Below, piece after piece: positions 1 through 8,000 of a stretch of 64,000 bases of DNA (the stretch's first letter is position 1; every line of letters starts with the position of its first letter). The notes under the pieces are model-generated. The model had not been told where the DNA came from, did no database searches, and saw only the letters and a list, made by a program, of their open reading frames with translations. The position numbers and the translations under genes were made by a program. The DNA is taken from contig NZ_JABELE010000006.1 in NCBI RefSeq assembly GCF_013009345.1, forward strand, positions 1 to 64,000, in the 5' to 3' direction. This DNA comes from Acinetobacter geminorum. Its GTDB lineage: Bacteria > Pseudomonadota > Gammaproteobacteria > Pseudomonadales > Moraxellaceae.

Positions 1-344
1 TGTGGCATTGGACCGTCAGTCGCAGCACACACAAGGATCGCGCCGTCCATCTGAGCAGCACCAGTAATCATGTTTTTGACGTAATCGGCGTGGCCCGGGC
101 AGTCAACGTGCGCGTAGTGACGAATTGGAGAATCGTATTCTACGTGTGAAGTATTAATTGTAATACCACGTGCTTTTTCTTCAGGTGCTGAGTCGATTTG
201 TGAGTAATCTTTCGCTTCACCGCCGTAAGTTTTTGCACAAATTGTTGCAATCGCAGCAGTTAAAGTTGTTTTACCATGGTCAACGTGACCGATTGTGCCC
301 ACGTTTACGTGTGGCTTATTACGTTCAAACTTGGCTTTAGCCAT
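1..344 (-). CDS. tuf: Elongation factor Tu, N-terminal part (cut by window edge)
   Basis: EF-Tu carries aminoacyl-tRNA to the ribosome as a GTP complex. Only the first 114 residues are in the window; the gene continues past position 1. The visible part shows the G1 loop GHVDHGKTT near residue 19, the switch I region RGITI and the G3 motif DCPGHADY. The ATG at 344 has an AAGGAAG ribosome binding site just upstream. It is the last gene of the str operon, 95 nt after fusA. Identity is certain. Whether this copy would be called tufA or tufB cannot be told from the sequence, although its place after fusA fits tufA. Confidence 0.97.
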   Translation of the reverse strand, partial: MAKAKFERNKPHVNVGTIGHVDHGKTTLTAAIATICAKTYGGEAKDYSQIDSAPEEKARGITINTSHVEYDSPIRHYAHVDCPGHADYVKNMITGAAQMDGAILVCAATDGPMP

Positions 345-366
345 GATGATCTTCCTTTATAAACTA

Positions 367-389
367 CTCATGGAGGGTCACCCCATGAG
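367..389 (-). other. Hairpin in the fusA-tuf spacer
   Basis: A 7-bp inverted repeat (CTCATGG/CCATGAG) lies between the fusA stop and the tuf start, about 22 nt upstream of tuf on the minus strand. It has no U-run, so it is not an obvious terminator. It could be an RNase processing site or an mRNA-stabilising element; the role is not known. Confidence 0.45.
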
Positions 390-439
390 CACTTGGTTTT
401 TAACTAAGAAATTAGTTTGGGCTTATAGTAATCGAAAGA

Positions 440-2578
440 TTACTCGTCGTCACCTTTTTTACCGCCAGCTTGGAATTTAGCGATGATGCCTTCAGCCACG
501 TTACGTGGAGTTTCAGCATATTTAGCAAATTCCATAGAGTAAGTCGCACGACCTTGAGACATAGAACGCATTTGAGTCGCGTAACCAAACATCTCAGCAA
601 GAGGAACTTCTGCACGAATTGCTTTTGTTCCACCAGGAAGATCGTCCATACCTTGAACCATACCACGACGACGGTTTAAGTCACCCATGATATCGCCCAT
701 GTAGTCTTCTGGAGTTTCTACTTCAACTTTCATGATAGGTTCAAGAAGGATAGGATCCGCTTTCATGAAACCATCACGGAAGGCATAAGAACCTGCCATT
801 TTGAACGATAATTCGTCAGAGTCGACGTCATGGTAAGAACCGTCGAATAATGTCGCTTTAATACCAACAACAGGGTAACCAGCCAATACACCATTCTTCA
901 TACGTTCTTGAATACCTTTGTCAACCGCGCCAAAGAATTCTTTAGGTACTACACCACCAACAACTTCTTCAACGAATTGGTATTCTTTACCAGCTTCTTC
1001 AACATCAAGCGGTTCAAGACGTACATATACGTGACCAAACTTACCTTTACCACCAGTTTGACGTACGAACTTACCTTCTTGTTCAACAGACTTTTTGATC
1101 GTTTCACGGTAAGCAACCATTGGTTTACCAATGTTAGCTTCAACACCGAATTCACGCTTCATACGGTCAACAATGATGTCAAGGTGAAGTTCACCCATAC
1201 CAGCAATAATTGTTTGACCAGATTCTTCGTCTGTACGAACACGGAACGATGGATCTTCTTTAGCCAAACGACCTAAAGCGATAGACATTTTTTCTTGGTC
1301 TGCTTTAGTTTTTGGTTCAACAGCCAATGAAATTACTGGCTCTGGGAATTCCATACGCTCAAGAGTAATGATGTTTTTCTCATCACATAATGTATCACCA
1401 GTTGTAACGTCTTTAAGACCTACACACGCTGCGATATCACCTGCACGGATTTCATCAAGATCTTGACGTTCGTTCGCATGCATTTGCACGATACGACCGA
1501 TACGTTCACGCTTAGCTTTAACTGGGTTATAAACCGGATCACCTTGTTTAAGAACACCAGAGTAAACACGTACGAATGTTAAGTTACCTACGAATTTGTC
1601 GTTCATGATTTTGAACGCAAGCGCAGAGAACGGAGCTTCGTCAGATGCTTCACGAGACGCTTTAGTTTCGTCTTTGTCGTCAAGGATACCTTCGATCGCT
1701 TTAACTTCTGTAGGTGATGGTAAGAATTCAATTACAGCATCCAACATACGTTGAACACCTTTGTTCTTGAATGCAGAACCACAAAGCATTACTTGAATTT
1801 CAGAAGCTAATGTACGAGCACGTAAACCAGCGATGATGTCTTCTTTAGAAAGATCACCTTCTTCTAGGTACTTGTCCATTAATTCTTCAGAAGCTTCAGC
1901 CGCAGCTTCAACCATTTTTGTACGCCATTCGTTAGACGTATCAACTAGGTCAGCTGGGATATCAGCATATTCAAACTTCATACCTTGAGATGCTTCATCC
2001 CAGATAATCGCTTTCATTTCGATAAGGTCAACAACACCCTGGAATGTATCTTCAGCACCAATTGGCACAACGATAGGAACAGGATTACCACCTAAACGAG
2101 TTTTAACTTGCTCAACAGCACGGAAGAAGTTTGCACCAGTACGGTCCATCTTGTTCACGAATGCTAAACGAGGCACTTTATATTTGTTCGCTTGACGCCA
2201 TACAGTTTCAGACTGAGGTTGTACACCACCTACAGCACAGTAAACCATGCACGCACCGTCAAGAACACGCATAGAACGTTCAACTTCGATTGTGAAGTCT
2301 ACGTGTCCCGGGGTGTCAATTACGTTGATACGGTGTTGTTCGAATTGGTTACCCATACCAGACCAGAAACAAGTTGTAGCAGCAGAGGTAATTGTAATAC
2401 CACGCTCTTGCTCTTGTTCCATCCAGTCCATTGTTGCTGCACCGTCGTGTACTTCACCAATTTTGTGAGATACACCTGTGTAGAACAAAATACGTTCAGT
2501 TGTAGTTGTTTTACCTGCGTCAATGTGCGCAGAAATACCGATGTTACGGTAACGAGTAATTGGGGTTTGGCGAGCCAT
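440..2578 (-). CDS. fusA: Elongation factor G
   Basis: Translational GTPase that drives tRNA/mRNA translocation and, with RRF, ribosome recycling. The 712-residue product has the usual length. The G1 loop AHIDAGKT is at residues 17-24, followed by RGITI, DTPGHVDF and NKMDR, then the EF-G II, IV and V domains. The reading frame is open 15 codons further upstream, but the ATG at 2578 is preferred: it has an AGGAATG ribosome binding site and gives the conserved MARQTPI start. It is the third gene of the str operon. The spacer to rpsG is long and holds a small ORF and a hairpin, described separately. Confidence 0.98.
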   Translation of the reverse strand: MARQTPITRYRNIGISAHIDAGKTTTTERILFYTGVSHKIGEVHDGAATMDWMEQEQERGITITSAATTCFWSGMGNQFEQHRINVIDTPGHVDFTIEVERSMRVLDGACMVYCAVGGVQPQSETVWRQANKYKVPRLAFVNKMDRTGANFFRAVEQVKTRLGGNPVPIVVPIGAEDTFQGVVDLIEMKAIIWDEASQGMKFEYADIPADLVDTSNEWRTKMVEAAAEASEELMDKYLEEGDLSKEDIIAGLRARTLASEIQVMLCGSAFKNKGVQRMLDAVIEFLPSPTEVKAIEGILDDKDETKASREASDEAPFSALAFKIMNDKFVGNLTFVRVYSGVLKQGDPVYNPVKAKRERIGRIVQMHANERQDLDEIRAGDIAACVGLKDVTTGDTLCDEKNIITLERMEFPEPVISLAVEPKTKADQEKMSIALGRLAKEDPSFRVRTDEESGQTIIAGMGELHLDIIVDRMKREFGVEANIGKPMVAYRETIKKSVEQEGKFVRQTGGKGKFGHVYVRLEPLDVEEAGKEYQFVEEVVGGVVPKEFFGAVDKGIQERMKNGVLAGYPVVGIKATLFDGSYHDVDSDELSFKMAGSYAFRDGFMKADPILLEPIMKVEVETPEDYMGDIMGDLNRRRGMVQGMDDLPGGTKAIRAEVPLAEMFGYATQMRSMSQGRATYSMEFAKYAETPRNVAEGIIAKFQAGGKKGDDE

Positions 2579-2610
2579 GATGTCTACATTCCTAAATGTT
2601 ATATTTAAAA

Positions 2611-2638
2611 CAGGACGCACCAATTAAATTGATGCGCG
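2611..2638 (-). other. Hairpin in the rpsG-fusA spacer
   Basis: An imperfect inverted repeat (GCGCATCAAT / ATTGGTGCGT, with G-U wobbles) lies about 35 nt upstream of fusA on the transcribed strand, just after the small ORF at 2659-2721. A run of Us follows at a short distance. It may act as a pausing or processing element; its function is inferred only from position. Confidence 0.35.
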
Positions 2639-2658
2639 CGAATATCCAAACAGGCAAC

Positions 2659-2721
2659 TTAAATACCTGCAAAGCCCCCACTTTGATAGAGAGCGATGTT
2701 GAATCGAGCTGCTGTACGCAT
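2659..2721 (-). CDS. Candidate 20-codon small ORF in the str operon
   Basis: Between rpsG and fusA there is an ATG at 2721 preceded by a strong AGGAG ribosome binding site with 7-nt spacing, opening 20 codons (Met-Arg-Thr-Ala-Ala to Gly-Ile) and ending in TAA. The ribosome binding site is better than that of many real genes in the window. The codons are not typical of a highly expressed gene (CTC, GGG, CGA). It could be a translated leader peptide controlling fusA, or a chance ORF in a regulatory spacer. No protein family is recognised. Confidence 0.4.
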   Translation of the reverse strand: MRTAARFNIALYQSGGFAGI

Positions 2722-2755
2722 GAATATTCTCCTGAATAAGGCCTGTTTTATCCGC

Positions 2756-3226
2756 TTAGAAACGGTAGTGAGAGAAGGCTTTGTTAGCTTCAGCCATACG
2801 GTGCACATCTTCACGTTTTTTGATTGCTGCACCTTTACCTTCAGCTGCATCAAGCAACTCACCAGCAAGACGTAAAGCCATCGTTTTTTCAGAACGCTTA
2901 GCAGCAGCATCTACTAACCAACGCATAGCTAAGGCAGTACGACGGGATGGGCGTACTTCCATAGGTACTTGATAAGTAGCACCACCAACACGGCGTGCTT
3001 TTACTTCAACCATAGGACGAACTTTTTCAAGAGTAGTCTCGAAAAATTCAACTGGGTCTACTTTATTTTTTTCTTGAACGCGTTCTAAAGCACCGTAAAC
3101 GATACTTTCTGCAATAGATTTTTTACCATCTTGCATTACGTGGTTCATGAATTTAGCGATTGTTTGGCTGCTAAATTTTGGATCTGGAAGGATCTCACGA
3201 GCAGCGACTACGCGACGTCTTGGCAT
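2756..3226 (-). CDS. rpsG: 30S ribosomal protein S7
   Basis: Primary assembly protein of the 30S head, binding the 3' major domain of 16S rRNA. The product has 156 residues, the normal length, starting MPRRR and ending in the tail HYRF. The ATG at 3226 has an AGGTG ribosome binding site. In E. coli S7 represses its own operon by binding the rpsL-rpsG spacer; here that spacer holds a potential pseudoknot ending close to this ribosome binding site, listed separately. Second gene of the str operon. Confidence 0.98.
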
Positions 3227-3244
3227 TTTAATACACCTAATAAT

Positions 3245-3299
3245 ATGACACTTCAGGATGATCCAGCAGTTTGTACAAGTGTCATGTACACGACGCTGG
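3245..3299 (-). promoter_or_regulatory. Potential pseudoknot in the rpsG leader (candidate S7 autoregulatory site)
   Basis: In RNA sense, CCAGC (3299-3295) pairs with GCUGG (3267-3263), enclosing a 4x4 internal loop and a second helix UGUACA/UGUACA (3290-3285 with 3277-3272). The 7-nt apical loop UGACACU (3284-3278) is fully complementary to AGUGUCA (3252-3246), 7 nt upstream of the AGGUG ribosome binding site of rpsG. This gives either an H-type pseudoknot or two competing hairpins. The position matches the E. coli S7 translational operator between rpsL and rpsG; binding by S7 is inferred. Confidence 0.5.
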
Positions 3300-3386
3300 C
3301 CTTACTATACGTCGCTTGAATTACAAATCTATGAAGAATTCAAACAAGCGAAACGCTAAAGGGCTTATTCGACTAGTTTCCTAGAA

Positions 3387-3761
3387 TTACTTCTTAGGAC
3401 GCTTAGTACCGTATTTAGAACGTGATTGATTACGATCTTTAACACCAGCACAGTCTAATGAACCACGAACGGTATGGTAACGTACACCCGGTAAGTCTTT
3501 AACACGACCACCACGGATAAGAACAACACTGTGCTCTTGTAAGTTATGGCCTTCACCACCGATGTAGCTAGATACTTCAAAACCTGAAGTTAAGCGAACA
3601 CGGCAAACCTTACGCATAGCTGAGTTAGGTTTTTTAGGTGTAGTTGTATAAACACGTGTACAAACACCACGACGTTGTGGACAAGCCTTCAACGCAGGAA
3701 CTTTGGATTTTTCAACCAAAGTCGTACGACCCTTACGGATCAACTGATTCGTTGTTGCCAT
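3387..3761 (-). CDS. rpsL: 30S ribosomal protein S12
   Basis: Decoding-centre protein of the small subunit. The 124-residue product shows the conserved TTTPKKPNSAMRK and LPGVRYHTVRG blocks. Lys43, Lys44 and Lys88 are present (Met counted as 1), so the common streptomycin-resistance substitutions at Lys43 and Lys88 are absent. First gene of the str operon, with a strong promoter at 3824-3852 and a terminator-like hairpin in its leader. The start ATG at 3761 has a GGGAG ribosome binding site. Confidence 0.98.
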   Translation of the reverse strand: MATTNQLIRKGRTTLVEKSKVPALKACPQRRGVCTRVYTTTPKKPNSAMRKVCRVRLTSGFEVSSYIGGEGHNLQEHSVVLIRGGRVKDLPGVRYHTVRGSLDCAGVKDRNQSRSKYGTKRPKK

Positions 3762-3781
3762 ATGGCAATTCTCCCGTTATT

Positions 3782-3816
3782 AAAAAACCTTAAAAAGAAA
3801 ATACCTCTTTTTAAGG
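3782..3816 (-). terminator. Terminator-like attenuator hairpin in the rpsL leader
   Basis: On the minus strand a perfect 11-bp stem (CCTTAAAAAGA / TCTTTTTAAGG, arms 3816-3806 and 3798-3788) with a 7-nt loop is followed at once by six Ts (3787-3782). It lies wholly between the predicted transcription start and the rpsL start codon, so it can only act on the str operon transcript. The stem is AU-rich, so termination would be partial at best. Confidence 0.55.
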
Positions 3817-3823
3817 GCACATA

Positions 3824-3852
3824 ATTGTAAGCCAAGATGCAAAAATGGTCAA
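3824..3852 (-). promoter_or_regulatory. str operon promoter
   Basis: Near-consensus sigma-70 promoter on the minus strand: -35 TTGACC (3852-3847), 17-nt spacer, -10 TACAAT (3829-3824). Transcription would start near 3817, about 55 nt before the rpsL ATG. Confidence 0.8.
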
Positions 3853-3881
3853 CACGGCAATACTTACCAAATGTTGACCAT
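3845..3881 (-). terminator. Inverted repeat overlapping the str promoter
   Basis: A perfect 10-bp inverted repeat (ATGGTCAACA, 3845-3854, and TGTTGACCAT, 3872-3881) with a 17-nt loop is followed on the minus strand by TTTTTG. It lies downstream of the EcsC-like gene and could end that transcript. One arm is the -35 region of the str promoter, so the repeat could also be an operator. Sequence alone does not separate the two. Confidence 0.45.
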
Positions 3882-3961
3882 ATCAATGTTTGACAGGACG
3901 ATTTACAAATTTAAATAGAGTCTATTTTCAATTTTTAAACTTCTACTTTGTAAGTGTATTG

Positions 3962-5284
3962 TTAAGAGTATTTTTTATCTTCCAATATCTCGTCATCATC
4001 CTCTGGTGTTAAAGCAGGTTTTTGCTCAGTATGCTCATGTTCTGTCACATGTTTGTCAGCAAGTTGTTCTAAACCTTGATGAACATTTTCCTGAATTTTT
4101 TCTTCACTCTTTTCGCGTTCCGTAGGCTTTAACACAATAGAAACTTTTGAAATCACCTCATGATTTTCTACTTTATGATGATGAGCAGAATGAATATTAC
4201 CATCTTCACCTATATTTAAAAGTCTTGGACTTGCTTTTTGAATGAGTGTAACCGCAGCATAATAGGCTTGCAGCGGAGATAAATGCTCGCTAGGGTGTTC
4301 ATTTAAATAATGTCTTGCCGCTCCAAAAATTGCTTGAGCTTTATGCCCCACATCTTCTTGCAGCTTCCAACTATACACTGCGCTTAAAACCGCACCTGCA
4401 ATTGGGGTAAATTTCCCAAAAGCTGAGAGTTTCGGAATACGATTCAACCATTCCCATTTGAACTCCCCATCTTCATCTACCAACCAGTTCTTTAGAGTCT
4501 CTATATCTGTGGTTGAACCTAGCACTTGCTGAAATTGATGAATATCTTGTGTTTCCAACATATTTCTTAATGTTTTTAAAGCCAACAACAGGGTTTGCTT
4601 CTCAGCAATCAGGCTAATATCAACTTCTTTAAAAATAAACTCGACAACATCTTGATCAGTAGCTTCCAATAAATCAAAGCCATGTGATCTTCCTGTCTGA
4701 TAAATAGTTCTTAAAACCAAAACTAATGAAACTGGGATATCTACAGCCGCACCAACGACACCTGATACACCTGTAATTGCACCTTGTACAGTCGCAATGA
4801 GCTTGTTTTGTTCAATAAGTGCCTGACTTAAACGTTGAGAGCGTCCTGTGTCTTTAGTTAATTCAAATAAATCTTTAGCACCCGCTTCTTCTAGGATTTT
4901 TTCAGTTAAGGTACTTTTTGAACTAAAGTCATTTAACCAGTTAAATAAATGGCCTGAGATTTTTTCGTCCCAATCAGGTGAAAGAAATGTAGCAACGCCG
5001 TTTACTTTTTTGAAATGGCGCCCAAACACCTGACGTGTGACTTTTGGTAAATGCTCTCGTAGCATTTGTTGAGGACTTTCATATTGCTCAACTTCAAATG
5101 GGCTTTTTGTTCGTGATTTACCTTCAACAGTTTTACCAGTTGGGATTGGTTCAACAACCTTACTTACATCACCTGATTGGTTCTGTTGTAAAATACTCAA
5201 TCCTGTAGAACTGAGCTTTTTAGCCACTCCGAAGACCTGAGAAAACAAATTGTCAGATTGATTATTATTAAATTTTGTCATCAA
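3962..5284 (-). CDS. EcsC-family protein
   Basis: A 440-residue protein whose middle part (about residues 130-330) resembles the EcsC family, with the segment ITGVSGVVGAAVDIPVSLVL typical of it. EcsC was named after a gene next to an ABC transporter in Bacillus subtilis and its biochemical role is not settled. The hydrophobic stretch around residue 170-195 could associate with membrane. The C-terminal 80 residues are low-complexity, His-rich then strongly acidic, ending DDDEILEDKKYS. No partner gene is adjacent: it sits alone between the str operon and the divergent fabB. Family assignment fairly sure; function unknown. Confidence 0.75.
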   Translation of the reverse strand: MMTKFNNNQSDNLFSQVFGVAKKLSSTGLSILQQNQSGDVSKVVEPIPTGKTVEGKSRTKSPFEVEQYESPQQMLREHLPKVTRQVFGRHFKKVNGVATFLSPDWDEKISGHLFNWLNDFSSKSTLTEKILEEAGAKDLFELTKDTGRSQRLSQALIEQNKLIATVQGAITGVSGVVGAAVDIPVSLVLVLRTIYQTGRSHGFDLLEATDQDVVEFIFKEVDISLIAEKQTLLLALKTLRNMLETQDIHQFQQVLGSTTDIETLKNWLVDEDGEFKWEWLNRIPKLSAFGKFTPIAGAVLSAVYSWKLQEDVGHKAQAIFGAARHYLNEHPSEHLSPLQAYYAAVTLIQKASPRLLNIGEDGNIHSAHHHKVENHEVISKVSIVLKPTEREKSEEKIQENVHQGLEQLADKHVTEHEHTEQKPALTPEDDDEILEDKKYS

Positions 5285-5581
5285 GTACCTCGATTTTTTA
5301 ATTTATCTAATTAGAGATAAATACTAGGTGGAATGTGGATTTATCTCAACTTGAAAGTGTGTATTTTAGTTAACCCTACATGCAACATACTATGTATTTG
5401 GTTATTTTTTTTAAATGTAAAATTGTCATAAAGATTTGCCATAAGAAATAAAAATCCTTTCTGCTATCATGTTCACAACGAAAAACATTGGTCTCGTTTT
5501 CTTACAGCTATATTCTCCTATTCATTTTCATAGCTGTTGAACACGATAGACTCTTATATATCACCATAAAGGGACCTGTAG

Positions 5582-6811
5582 ATGAAACGTGTTGTAATCA
5601 CTGGTATGGGTATTAACTCATGTATCGGTAACTCTTTAGAAGCAGTTACTCACTCACTTCAAAATGGAATCTCCGGGACACGTTTTAACCCAACTTATGC
5701 TGAACTTAATTTCAAAAGTCATGTCAGCGCTGCTGCAGAACAAGACTTTGATAATATCGACCGTAAATTAAAACGCTTCATGGGCGTATGTGCGATGTAT
5801 GCATACAACGCTGCTGTAGCTGCAGTTGAACATGCAGGACTTACTCCTGAACAACTTGCTGGTAATCCACGTTATGGTATTGCAGGTGGATCAGGTGGTG
5901 GCTCAACTGCTTCTGTTGTTGAAATGACAGAATTATTAGAGACTAAAGGCGCACGTAAAGTGGGTCCATTCTTTGTACCGCGTAATATGTCAAACACCAT
6001 TACTGCTAACGTAGGTGTTGCATTTAAACTACAAGGTATTTCACATACTATTACAAGTGCTTGCGCAACTTCTGCAGATGCAATTGGTTATGCATACAAC
6101 TTAATTCAACTTGGCAAGCAAGACCTTATGCTTGCTGGTGGCGGTGAAGAAGATCACTGGTCTCAAAGTTTATTGTTTGATGCAATGGGCGCACTTTGCT
6201 CGAAATATAACGACTCTCCAGAAACAGCATCTCGCCCATATTCAGCAGACCGTGACGGCTTCGTTATTGCTGGCGGTGGCGGTTTCGTAGTACTTGAATC
6301 ACTTGAACACGCACAAGCTCGTGGTGCAAATATTTTAGCTGAAGTCGTTGGTTATGCTGCGAACAGTGATGGCGCAGACATGGTTGCTCCAAGCGGTGAA
6401 GGTGCTACACGTTGTGTATTAATGGCACTTGAAGAAGCTAAGCAACATGGCGTAGAAAAAATTGACTATGTAAATACACATGGTACTTCTACTCCAGCTG
6501 GTGACATTACAGAACTTAAAGCAATGGAGCGTGCATTTGGTGAAGGTAATGTACCTCCTCTTAGCTCGACCAAATCTATGACTGGCCATAGCTTGGGCGC
6601 CGCTGGTGTACAAGAAGCTATTTACTCTGTGCTAATGATGCAGAATGACTTTATTGCACCAAACATCAACGTAACTGAGCTTGATGAAGGCGCAAAACCT
6701 TTTGATATCGTACTTGAAAAACGTGATGCAAAATTGAATACTGTAATGAGTAACAGTTTTGGCTTTGGCGGTGTTAACGCTTGCCTTATTTTCAAGAAGT
6801 GGGATGCATAA
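5582..6811 (+). CDS. fabB: 3-oxoacyl-[ACP] synthase I (KAS I)
   Basis: Condenses malonyl-ACP with acyl-ACP in fatty acid elongation; FabB-type enzymes also extend the cis-3-decenoyl intermediate of unsaturated fatty acid synthesis. The 409 residues contain the catalytic Cys161 in SACATSA and the two histidines His300 (NTHGTSTP) and His336 (TGHSLGAAG). Blocks such as SDGADMVAPSGEGA and MSNSFGFGG match FabB better than FabF. The ATG at 5582 follows an AAGGGAC ribosome binding site. There is no fabA next to it. hemJ follows after 18 nt and may be co-transcribed. Confidence 0.93.
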   Translation: MKRVVITGMGINSCIGNSLEAVTHSLQNGISGTRFNPTYAELNFKSHVSAAAEQDFDNIDRKLKRFMGVCAMYAYNAAVAAVEHAGLTPEQLAGNPRYGIAGGSGGGSTASVVEMTELLETKGARKVGPFFVPRNMSNTITANVGVAFKLQGISHTITSACATSADAIGYAYNLIQLGKQDLMLAGGGEEDHWSQSLLFDAMGALCSKYNDSPETASRPYSADRDGFVIAGGGGFVVLESLEHAQARGANILAEVVGYAANSDGADMVAPSGEGATRCVLMALEEAKQHGVEKIDYVNTHGTSTPAGDITELKAMERAFGEGNVPPLSSTKSMTGHSLGAAGVQEAIYSVLMMQNDFIAPNINVTELDEGAKPFDIVLEKRDAKLNTVMSNSFGFGGVNACLIFKKWDA

Positions 6812-6829
6812 TCCCACCTAGGATTATCG

Positions 6830-7282
6830 ATGGATGCACCTTCTGATGCTTTTTTGTGGGTAAAAGCATTACATATTATTGCCGTGGTTTGTTGGTTCGC
6901 AGCTTTGTTCTACTTACCACGTCTATATGTTTATCATGCTATGAGTGAAGATGCTGCAAGTCATCAACGCTTTGAGGTAATGGAACGCAAGTTGTATCGA
7001 GGAATTATGTGGCCTTCGATGATTGCTACATTAATTACCGCCCATTTCCTTGTAGAATGGGGTGATGCAACTCGACATTATCATCAAGCCACATGGTTTT
7101 ACCTCAAAGTTGGATTAGTGGCTTTATTGGTGATTTATCATTTGGTATGTGGCTATTATCGTAAAAAGCTCATCGGAAATGCTCACTATAAATCACATAA
7201 GTTCTGGCGTTTTTTTAATGAAATGCCAACCTTAATTTTATTTGCTGTTGTGATTCTAGTTGTTGTAAAGCCTCAGTTCTAA
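6830..7282 (+). CDS. hemJ: Protoporphyrinogen IX oxidase, HemJ type
   Basis: Oxidises protoporphyrinogen IX to protoporphyrin IX in heme synthesis; the HemJ family replaces HemG/HemY in many bacteria, including Acinetobacter. The 150-residue product has about four membrane segments: near residues 9-28, 60-78, 87-105 and 128-147. It has the conserved N-terminal block ALHIIAVVCWFAALFYLPRL, and the internal pair TAHFLVE and YLKVGL. It begins 18 nt after fabB. A hairpin overlapping its stop codon ends the unit. Confidence 0.92.
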   Translation: MDAPSDAFLWVKALHIIAVVCWFAALFYLPRLYVYHAMSEDAASHQRFEVMERKLYRGIMWPSMIATLITAHFLVEWGDATRHYHQATWFYLKVGLVALLVIYHLVCGYYRKKLIGNAHYKSHKFWRFFNEMPTLILFAVVILVVVKPQF

Positions 7283-7295
7283 CTGGGGCTTTTGC
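7269..7295 (+). terminator. Terminator overlapping the hemJ stop codon
   Basis: A 10-bp stem (AGCCTCAGTT 7269-7278 with AACTGGGGCT 7281-7290, one G-T pair) is followed by a T-rich tract. The hemJ TAA lies in the loop/right arm. Confidence 0.7.
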
Positions 7296-7439
7296 TTTTC
7301 TTCTCTAAGAAGTCTTGTATTCACAATAATAAAAATATGAAATTCATTTAAAGTTTTATGAAAACAGAACTATAAAATTAATGAATAGCCATGGCTCTTT
7401 ATTTAGCAACACATGATCTATACTATGCTAAACAAATAG

Positions 7440-8000
7440 ATGAACTCATCTAATGGCAAAGCTATGCTAACTTTTAATGTGCTTAAACGCTTAATCCATA
7501 CACCATTTATTCTTCTTACACTTTTTATTTTCCGTCACTTAAAAAACTACCCGATTAGGTATTTGACTCCTCAAGAAAAACTATTAGCTCAAATGGTCTT
7601 CGGCGATCTGCTCGATTGTGAACAACCTAAAATTATTGCTACTCGCTATCTCCCTTGGCAGTCTTGCGGTATTTTTATGGCCCCAAATGGTAATATTTAT
7701 GTCAATCCTTCTGATTACAGCGAAAATTATGCTCTAGAGTCTAAGTTTATGCAGGGTATTTTTATCCATGAACTCACACACGTCATGCAATATCAAAAAG
7801 GTATTCATGTCCTACTTAAAGGTGCCTTACTACAATCAGCCTATTACCTCAGCCTTAAAAGTTACAACCCCTACAAATATACCTATCACCCTGACAAGGC
7901 ATTTAGTACTTATAATATTGAACAGCAAGGCGAAATTGCTCGTGACATTTGCACAGGAAAAATCCCGAATATTATCTGTTCACCTCAGCTTCATTTGTAA
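7440..8000 (+). CDS. Putative membrane-anchored zinc metalloprotein with HELTH motif
   Basis: A 186-residue protein of unknown function. Residues 110-114 read HELTH, the HExxH zinc signature, and a downstream acidic helix (EQQGEIARD, Glu161/Glu165) could give the third zinc ligand as in gluzincins. The N-terminus has a hydrophobic segment at about residues 19-32, which suggests a membrane anchor or uncleaved signal. Some Acinetobacter annotations call similar proteins vgr-related, from memory; I see no VgrG features here. The start is uncertain: neither ATG 7440 nor ATG 7464 has a clear ribosome binding site. It stands alone. Confidence 0.65.
   Translation: MNSSNGKAMLTFNVLKRLIHTPFILLTLFIFRHLKNYPIRYLTPQEKLLAQMVFGDLLDCEQPKIIATRYLPWQSCGIFMAPNGNIYVNPSDYSENYALESKFMQGIFIHELTHVMQYQKGIHVLLKGALLQSAYYLSLKSYNPYKYTYHPDKAFSTYNIEQQGEIARDICTGKIPNIICSPQLHL

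Noticed and set aside
412..3226. Many ORFs of 60-150 codons on both strands inside fusA and rpsG
   Set aside because: They are in other frames of highly conserved genes, have no ribosome binding sites and have odd composition.
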